A stretch of 44,973 nucleotides of DNA. Source: an uncultured Clostridia bacterium. Lineage in GTDB: Bacteria; Bacillota; Clostridia; Oscillospirales; Acutalibacteraceae. A model generated the notes under the pieces. It searched no databases, was not told the origin of the DNA, and saw only the letters and a list, made by a program, of their open reading frames with translations. This document shows, in pieces, positions 40,633 through 44,973 of this stretch. The translations under genes and the position numbers were made by a program. Each line of letters opens with the position of its first letter. Positions within the stretch are counted from its first letter, which is position 1. The stretch lies in the NCBI GenBank assembly GCA_944384985.1, contig CALWVM010000019.1:1-44973 (forward strand), written 5' to 3'.

Positions 40633-40885
40633 TACCGCGAACCCTCTAAATCTGGCATTCAAATATTGTGCATTATTTCTAAAAAAGAATTGATTTGTGT
40701 TCATTTTGTTCCAAATTTTGCGTATTCTCGTTTTTTTCTGCCAGTCAGGCAAAAAACAGACTGCTTTTCAAACGGTTTGTAATATTTTTGTAAGAAGTCT
40801 GTTTTTATATTTAGCTTTATCCCGTACAAAAAGTGTAATATTTCCTGAATTTATTTGGATTTTTTACATTTTGGTCGGGGAGCGC

Positions 40886-40915
40886 TTTACAAATTTTAAA
40901 CATTTGTGCTATTAT
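40886..40915 (+). promoter_or_regulatory. Promoter and operator of the divergent TetR gene
   Basis: TTTACA (40886-40891), 18-bp spacer, TATTAT (40910-40915). The inverted repeat ACAAA-N9-TTTGT (40889-40907) fills the spacer, as an autoregulatory operator would. Confidence 0.5.
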
Positions 40916-40948
40916 AAGGTATATTGATCAGAAAGCGTAGGAGTTGAT

Positions 40949-41629
40949 ATGGATCAAAAAGTAAAGGCGGCTGCCAGCCGACGTAATATCTTGGACGCTG
41001 CCATAAAAGAATTTTCGCATATCCGATATGAAAAAGCTTCCGTCAATCAGATCTGCCGTGACGGGCAGATCACAAAAGGCAGACTGTATTATTATTTTGA
41101 AAGCAAGGATCAGCTTTATCTCGCCGCACTGCAATACTGCCTGGAGCGTATGAAGGAAAATCTGCTGGCATTTGAGCCTGACCCTTCGCTGTCGATGGAA
41201 GAAAATATTCTGCGTTTTTTTGCTGCTTGGCAGGATGTATGGAAACGCAATATGAATTTTGCTTTTTTCATGGGGCGGGCAAAGCTCTCGCCGCCGGATC
41301 ATCTGCGAGGACCTGTCATCGAGATGATAAGAGTCTTCCGCAATGAAGTTCTGCTGGTAAAATGGCAGGAGATCTTTCAATTTTACTTTCCCGATGACCA
41401 AAACCGCCAGAAGCTGTTTTCCATGATCTCCAATATTACTATCCAGTATATTTCCGTTTGCATGGGGTCGCCTCGGCCGGATAACGCTAAAAATGATCCG
41501 AACCTCTTTTTTGACCGGCAAATGGCGATCTTCAAGTCCCTTGTGCACATTTTCCTGCACGGATGCATGAACGTGGAGGTTCCGCAGCTGCGGGACGGCT
41601 GGCCGGATTATTCGGATTTTGAGCTGTAA
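40949..41629 (+). CDS. TetR/AcrR-family regulator, probably of the surface-protein gene
   Basis: A 226-residue regulator. The N-terminal helix-turn-helix domain occupies residues 5-55, with ILDAAIKEFSHIRYEKASVN and the recognition helix ITKGRLYYYFESKDQLYLAA. The C-terminal 170 residues are helical and would bind the ligand and dimerise. TAGGAGTTGAT precedes the ATG. It is divergent from the large surface protein and a shared ACAAA-N9-TTTGT palindrome overlaps both promoters, so self-control and control of its neighbour are inferred. Confidence 0.9.
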   Translation: MDQKVKAAASRRNILDAAIKEFSHIRYEKASVNQICRDGQITKGRLYYYFESKDQLYLAALQYCLERMKENLLAFEPDPSLSMEENILRFFAAWQDVWKRNMNFAFFMGRAKLSPPDHLRGPVIEMIRVFRNEVLLVKWQEIFQFYFPDDQNRQKLFSMISNITIQYISVCMGSPRPDNAKNDPNLFFDRQMAIFKSLVHIFLHGCMNVEVPQLRDGWPDYSDFEL

Positions 41630-41696
41630 GGTGCCGTGAGCCGTGCCCAACGCATCAAAAGCCATATGATGTTCAGGTAAAGTTTCCATTTCTTTA

Positions 41697-41725
41697 TTGA
41701 CTTTTGCCGTGGGTGCGTCTATAAT
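41697..41725 (+). promoter_or_regulatory. Promoter of the small CSCC membrane peptide
   Basis: TTGACT (41697-41702), 17-bp spacer, perfect TATAAT (41720-41725). Confidence 0.7.
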
Positions 41726-41766
41726 AACACTAAGCACAAATTTTGCGATTTAAGGAGGACGTTTCC

Positions 41767-41955
41767 ATGGAAAAAGCGAAAAAGGTTTTGAAGATTCTTG
41801 CGGTTATCGCTGCTGTCGCTGCCGCCGCTTTCGGCGTCTATGTCGCAGTGAAGAAATATGTGGAGAGCAAAAAGGTCGTCATCGGCAACGACGCGGAAAA
41901 CTATGTTTCCTGTTCTTGCTGCGATGATACTTTTGTTTCCGAAACGGTTGCTTAA
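41767..41955 (+). CDS. Small membrane peptide with a CSCC motif
   Basis: A 62-residue protein. One membrane helix (ILAVIAAVAAAAFGVYVAV) follows a lysine-rich start, then a polar tail with VSCSCCDDTFVSE near the end. Three close cysteines may bind a metal or form disulfides. Clear TAAGGAGG site. Own promoter and terminator. No function known. Confidence 0.7.
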   Translation: MEKAKKVLKILAVIAAVAAAAFGVYVAVKKYVESKKVVIGNDAENYVSCSCCDDTFVSETVA

Positions 41956-41973
41956 TTTTTGAGTATCCCGACA

Positions 41974-42008
41974 CATCAGCCGTCCCTTGCGGACGGCTGA
42001 TGCTTTGT
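41974..42008 (+). terminator. Terminator of the CSCC peptide gene
   Basis: CATCAGCCGTCC (41974-41985) pairs with GGACGGCTGATG (41991-42002) around CTTGC, followed by CTTTG. Confidence 0.65.
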
Positions 42009-42024
42009 CAAAACCCCAACGCCG

Positions 42025-42051
42025 TGCGGCGCAGCAACCATAACCGCCGCA
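42025..42051 (+). promoter_or_regulatory. Leader hairpin before the DUF368 gene
   Basis: GTGCGGCG (42025-42032) pairs with CGCCGCAC (42044-42051). It lies just ahead of the GAAGGAG ribosome binding site and could modulate it. Confidence 0.35.
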
Positions 42052-42072
42052 CGAGAACCGAAGGAGTCGTAT

Positions 42073-42921
42073 ATGCGTAATTTTCTAAAGGGTATCGTCG
42101 TCGGTATCGGCGGCATAGCGCCGGGGCTTAGCGGCAGCGTACTGCTTGTCATCTTCGGCCTATACGAAAAAACGGTCAATGCCATCGGCACGCTGTTCAA
42201 GCATTTCAAAAAGAATTTAGCGTTCCTCGTGCCGCTCTTTTTGGGCTTCGGCATCGGCGTTTTAGCGTTCAGCAAGGTGATCGACTTTTTCCTGCAGAAC
42301 TATGAAACCTATACGCGCTTTGCTTTTCTGGGGCTTGTCATCGGGACGCTCCCCCTGTTTTTCCGCGAAGTTCGGAAAAACGGCTTCCACTGGAAATACT
42401 ATATTTTCATTCTTGTCGCCGCCGTGGCGGGATTTTCGCTGTTTTTCCTCAACCGCGACCTGTTCCCGGCGGTCACTGACCCCAACTTCCTGCAGTCGAT
42501 GCTGCTTGGGTTTGCCGTAGCGGGTTCCTACATTATCCCGGGCGTAGACAGCGCCGTCATCCTCTCCTCTTTGGGGCTGTATGAGACGTATGTCAGCGCG
42601 CTTGCGGACCTCAATCTCCGCATCCTTATTCCCGCTGCAGTGGGGCTTGCTATCGGTGTGCTGCTCTTTTCCTTTGTCATCAACCAGCTTATCAAGCATT
42701 TTTACACCGGGACGTTTTCGATTATCTTCGGCCTGTTTTTATCCATCATTCCGAACGTGCTCTATTCGGAAGCGGGCACGCCCTGCCTCCCCGTCGGGAC
42801 AACGCAGCTGGTGCTTTGCATCGTGCTGGTGGTCGTGGGCTTTGCTTTCTCCCTGTTCTTCGGCAATTTGGATAAGGTCGTGCAACGGTTCAAGAAATCC
42901 GAGCCTGCGAAAAAATCCTGA
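42073..42921 (+). CDS. DUF368 membrane protein (PopT-type polyprenyl-phosphate transporter)
   Basis: A 282-residue protein with about eight membrane helices. The DUF368 hallmark is at the N-terminus, GIVVGIGGIAPGLSGSVLLV (about residues 8-27), repeated in inverted form as AGSYIIPGVDSAVILSSLGL (about 149-168). Family members (PopT) are reported to recycle undecaprenyl phosphate across the membrane for wall synthesis. AAGGAGTCGT precedes the ATG. Not linked to a visible operon partner. Confidence 0.9.
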   Translation: MRNFLKGIVVGIGGIAPGLSGSVLLVIFGLYEKTVNAIGTLFKHFKKNLAFLVPLFLGFGIGVLAFSKVIDFFLQNYETYTRFAFLGLVIGTLPLFFREVRKNGFHWKYYIFILVAAVAGFSLFFLNRDLFPAVTDPNFLQSMLLGFAVAGSYIIPGVDSAVILSSLGLYETYVSALADLNLRILIPAAVGLAIGVLLFSFVINQLIKHFYTGTFSIIFGLFLSIIPNVLYSEAGTPCLPVGTTQLVLCIVLVVVGFAFSLFFGNLDKVVQRFKKSEPAKKS

Positions 42922-42975
42922 TTGTTGTGTTTTTTCACCAAAAAGAACTTTTTCTTCGGATTCATTCCATACACA

Positions 42976-43005
42976 TTGACAGCCCCGCCCCCGGCACGAT
43001 ATAAT
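42976..43005 (+). promoter_or_regulatory. Consensus promoter of the truncated right-end gene or short RNA
   Basis: Perfect TTGACA (42976-42981), 18-bp spacer, perfect TATAAT (43000-43005). The strongest promoter in the right third of the window. Confidence 0.75.
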
Positions 43006-43011
43006 GAGCTA

Positions 43012-43090
43012 TGGGGTCGTGGTGGAGAGATATACAAGACAGTTGCATAAAAGCGCTGCACTCCAAAACGGAGCGCAGCGCTTTTTGTGT
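43012..43090 (+). ncRNA. Predicted short leader RNA or small RNA
   Basis: Between the consensus promoter and the strong hairpin at 43048-43086 lies a transcript of about 75-80 bases without a convincing open frame. It is either a free small RNA or the leader of the truncated gene at 43125, acting as an attenuator. No known riboswitch class is recognised. Confidence 0.4.
43048..43090 (+). terminator. Strong intrinsic terminator or attenuator
   Basis: AAAGCGCTGC pairs with GCAGCGCTTT, extended by CTCC/GGAG inside, loop AAAAC, followed by TTTTTG. It ends the short transcript about 35 bases before the next start codon. Confidence 0.75.
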
Positions 43091-43124
43091 AAAAAGAGAT
43101 AAACATCACAGAGGGGTGCATAGC

Positions 43125-43202
43125 ATGAAAAAGCAGATCACAGGCATTATCTGCGTGGGTGGTTCAGATAAAAAAGCTAAAATTTCATCAGCATATTTTT
43201 GA
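43125..43202 (+). pseudogene. Native gene cut off after its first codons
   Basis: AGAGGGG precedes ATG and the frame reads MKKQITGIICVGG, the beginning of a signal peptide or membrane protein. From about 43160 the sequence becomes AT-rich and the frame ends after 25 codons, the last dozen antisense to the AT-rich gene. A mobile element or deletion removed the rest. Confidence 0.5.
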
Positions 43203-44187
43203 CTTATAGCCTTTTCGGGCAATTCTACATAAAATACCATAACCATGTGTTTTTTTGCGCAAAGTCATATTTTTCAATTAAAGCTTTTACTTCATTAGCA
43301 GGTACTAATTCAAACATTCTTTTAAGTATGTTTACTGGAAATACGTTACATGGTGTATCAAAACGCAAATATAATTCTATAATTTTCACATATAAACTGT
43401 TATCTTTTGATGCAATATCTAAAGCACAGCTTAATCCCTCGGAAAAATCGTATAAATCAGTTTCAAATGCCATTTCAACTTCTTTGGCTATTTGAAATAA
43501 AAATTCATAATCATTTATTGAATATCCATCGATCAGTTTTTCAATAGCTAATTTTCTCTGATAATGTTCCTCTTCTCGACCCATAGATAAATAATCTTTT
43601 CTATTGCCCTTTAAAGTACAGAAAATCTTATTTTTATCTGATTCAATAAATCGATTCACAAAATCATGATCATATTCTATTTCTGCATCTTCGAACACCT
43701 GTTTTATATGAGCAACTATGGAACAGTGATATAGGTTGTCCACATTTAATACCGCTAAAATAGACAAAATATCACCATATTCTTCGTTTACGATGTTGTA
43801 ATCAATATACTCTGTGTGCCCAGAACAATATCTCGTTAACGCCCCTTCAATTTCCTCATTATATTTTCCTTCGCAATAAATATGCTTGAGTTCATTTAAT
43901 AGAATTTTCCGGTATTTCACAACTTCAGGAGTTGCTATAACCGGTATGGTATACCATATGAAGGTGTTGCGCCTCCCACCTTCAACTCTGGTAAAAACAA
44001 AATTCAAATAATATATAGCTATTTTTACAAACAGTACAAGCAAATTATTATCATTATTAGTTTTTATATGATTATATAAGTGCTCTACCGATTCGGTAAT
44101 AGAATAATAATTATGATTTAAAAACTCAAAATTCCTAAAACCATTGATATTACAAGGCATTTCGCCTGCTCTATGCTCGGTTTTCAT
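43163..44187 (-). pseudogene. AT-rich gene fragment, frameshifted and truncated; possible defence-type protein
   Basis: An AT-rich frame of 320 codons ends in NTWLWYFM and a stop at 43225-43227. In the next frame the sequence continues without a stop as ELPEKAISQKYADEILAFLS, clearly the same protein, so a small indel has broken the gene near 43227. The 3' end is cut at about 43163 where GC-rich native sequence begins. The upstream end is also suspect: MKTEHRAGEMPC is GC-richer than what follows. The protein looks like the helical C-terminal region of a large protein (repeats of KLAIEKLIDGYSINDYEFLF type), as in STAND-type antiphage proteins; this is a guess and no domain is diagnostic. Confidence 0.6.
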
Positions 44188-44192
44188 GTATT

Positions 44193-44232
44193 TTCCCTTG
44201 TTTTTGCCCTTACGAGCCGAAACAAGGGAAAG
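44193..44232. repeat. 12-bp inverted repeat after the integrase tail
   Basis: TTTCCCTTGTTT (about 44193-44204) and AAACAAGGGAAA (about 44221-44232) face each other across 16 bases. It lies just past the integrase stop. It could be a terminator or part of an element attachment region. Confidence 0.4.
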
Positions 44233-44235
44233 TTT

Positions 44236-44424
44236 TTATGCCCCGCCGACTACCTTATCCAGCAACCTTGCGGAAGTGCGCTTCGCTTCCCTTGTAGCGT
44301 GAGCGTAGATAGACATCGTGGTATTGACATCGGAGTGTCCTAACAGCTCCTGTACATCGGTGGGCTTTGCCCCGCCCAACAGCAGGTTGCTCGTGTAGGT
44401 GTGCCGCAGCATATGATACGGGTG
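44236..44424 (-). pseudogene. C-terminal remnant of a tyrosine site-specific integrase
   Basis: On the minus strand a frame ending at 44236 reads LHPYHMLRHTYTSNLLLGG, KPTDVQELLGHSDVNTTMS, IYAHATREAKRTSARLLDK, VVGGA and stop. It keeps the catalytic HxxR (HMLR), the GH of LLGHSD and the nucleophilic Tyr in SIYAH, as in integrative-element integrases. Everything upstream of about 44424 (the N-terminal arm-binding domain) is missing. Confidence 0.75.
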
Positions 44425-44844
44425 CAGGACAGGGCAAGGGAAATCCGCAGTTTGCAGGAGGAAGTCCCCAAGCTGAAAACGCAGCTTGCCGAAACAAAGG
44501 GCATTTTCAAAGGCAGGGAGCGAAAAGAGTTGGAAACAAAAATCCGGCGGACGGAAGAAAAAATCTCCGCCATGCTGGAAGAACTGCCCGGAATCTTAAA
44601 GGAGGACGGCTATCCCGATGTACGGGCGTTCATGGCGACCTACCGCAAAGCGGAGGCTGTTGTGGAGCAGTACAACCGTGACCTTGCCGAATGGGAACGC
44701 AAGGTCAGGGAAAAAGGAAAACCCGCCGAAAAAGAACAGGCAGCGCCGCCCCGGCGGGAGAGCGTGCTGAAACGCCTGCGCCAGCTTCAGGCGGAGGGCA
44801 AAAGTCAAATGTCAAAGCGTAAAACCCACGACATGGAACGATAG
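44425..44844 (+). pseudogene. C-terminal remnant of a MobA/MobL-type relaxase
   Basis: The plus-strand frame reads REIRSLQEEVPKLKTQLAET, GIFKGRERKELETKIRRTEE, then EEKISAMLEELPGILKEDGY and EQYNRDLAEWERKVREKGKP, a charged coiled coil typical of the tail of relaxases from mobilisable elements of gut Firmicutes. The catalytic N-terminal domain is absent; the frame before about 44425 is antisense integrase. Ends in the native stop at 44842-44844. Confidence 0.7.
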
Positions 44845-44861
44845 CTTAACATCGAAAACAA

Positions 44862-44882
44862 CACCGCAGGCTTCCTGCGGTG
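44862..44882 (+). terminator. Small hairpin after the relaxase remnant
   Basis: CACCGCAGG pairs with CCTGCGGTG around CTT, 18 bases after the relaxase stop; a poor T tract follows. Confidence 0.5.
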
Positions 44883-44894
44883 CATACATAGAGA

Positions 44895-44927
44895 ATGCGC
44901 CCCGTGGAAGGAGACCACGGGGCGCAT
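44895..44927. terminator. Large bidirectional hairpin
   Basis: ATGCGCCCCGTGG pairs with CCACGGGGCGCAT around AAGGAGA. It separates the relaxase remnant from the sequence running off the end. Confidence 0.6.
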
Positions 44928-44941
44928 GGTTATATATGGAT

Positions 44942-44973
44942 TTATCTGCTGTATTTTCTCTTGCGGCTGTAAA
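44942..44973 (-). CDS. Possible 3' end of a minus-strand gene running off the window
   Basis: On the minus strand the last bases read YSRKRKYSR and a TAA at 44942-44944, a basic tail just inside a terminator hairpin. Too short to identify. Confidence 0.2.
   Translation of the reverse strand, partial: YSRKRKYSR

Larger units (their letters stand above)
40538..40948. other. Divergent control region between the surface-protein and TetR genes
   Basis: AT-rich, no gene. Two promoters point outward, each with one copy of ACAAA-N9-TTTGT (40576-40594 and 40889-40907). The middle is ordinary AT-rich sequence. Confidence 0.6.

Noticed and set aside
1-44973. CRISPR array, rRNA genes, complete tRNA genes or an intact transposase
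   Set aside because: None was seen on either strand; the only mobile-element genes are the fragments at the right end.

Overview
The window looks like about 45 kb of chromosome from an anaerobic, spore-forming member of the Clostridia (Ruminococcaceae/Oscillospiraceae-like). The evidence is a single-chain pyruvate:ferredoxin oxidoreductase, the sporulation genes yabP, yabQ, spoVAC and spoVAD, ireB, a long-form hpf, Gram-positive signal peptides with a sortase-type anchor, and strong AGGAGG ribosome binding sites. Most of the core is GC-rich with short intergenic gaps and perfect intrinsic terminators. Three patches are visibly lower in GC: the left end (TetR-ohyA), 31.5-32.1 kb, and 43.2-44.2 kb.

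Layout. 1-2.6 kb: a TetR regulator followed by oleate hydratase, then a gene-free patch whose last part has the exact geometry of a tmRNA/tRNA 3' end and may mark the edge of an integrated element. 3.2-8.5 kb: a CorC/HlyC-type CBS membrane protein, divergent from pyruvate:ferredoxin oxidoreductase. 8.6-9.8 kb: a zinc-ribbon membrane protein and hpf. 9.9-13.9 kb, minus strand: HAD phosphatase, GDPD-like protein, yabP-yabQ-divIC-yabR in the Bacillus subtilis order, and a lone fumarase alpha subunit. 14-15.4 kb, minus strand: ireB, an unknown small protein and an orphan LolD-type ATPase. 15.5-17.2 kb: spoVAC-spoVAD plus a 56-residue membrane protein. 17.3-18.3 kb, minus strand: three unknown proteins in one operon. 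18.4-21.6 kb: YfcE-like phosphodiesterase, nagA, glutamate dehydrogenase. 21.7-23.0 kb: an M28 peptidase with membrane helices inside its catalytic domain.

23.2-31.3 kb holds one seven-gene myo-inositol operon, transcribed iolJ-iolC-iolB-iolD-iolE-iolA-iolG. It carries all catabolic enzymes from inositol to the C3 products except a visible transporter, isomerase or regulator. Its promoter is flanked by two copies of TGTGRAAAAYCACA exactly 100 bp apart. 31.6-33.3 kb: a short secreted protein resembling the C-terminal half of a C39-like peptidase, and a lipoprotein. 33.6-36.6 kb: a PII-like protein, then an operon of an RluA-GNAT fusion, a methyltransferase and a second GNAT. 36.7-41.6 kb: a ZIP metal transporter, a 963-residue wall-anchored surface protein and a divergent TetR regulator; both promoters carry ACAAA-N9-TTTGT. 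41.7-42.9 kb: a 62-residue membrane peptide and a DUF368 membrane protein.

The right end (43.0-44.97 kb) is a mobile-element graveyard: a native gene cut off after about a dozen codons, an AT-rich gene broken by a frameshift and truncated, the catalytic tail of a tyrosine integrase, and the C-terminal tail of a relaxase fused back to back with it. No CRISPR array, rRNA, complete tRNA or intact transposase was seen. The strongest candidates for undescribed biology are the paired iol operators, the shared TetR operator at the surface-protein locus, a 15-bp hairpin that sequesters the yabP Shine-Dalgarno sequence, the RluA-GNAT fusion operon, and the unknown three-gene operon at 17.3-18.3 kb.
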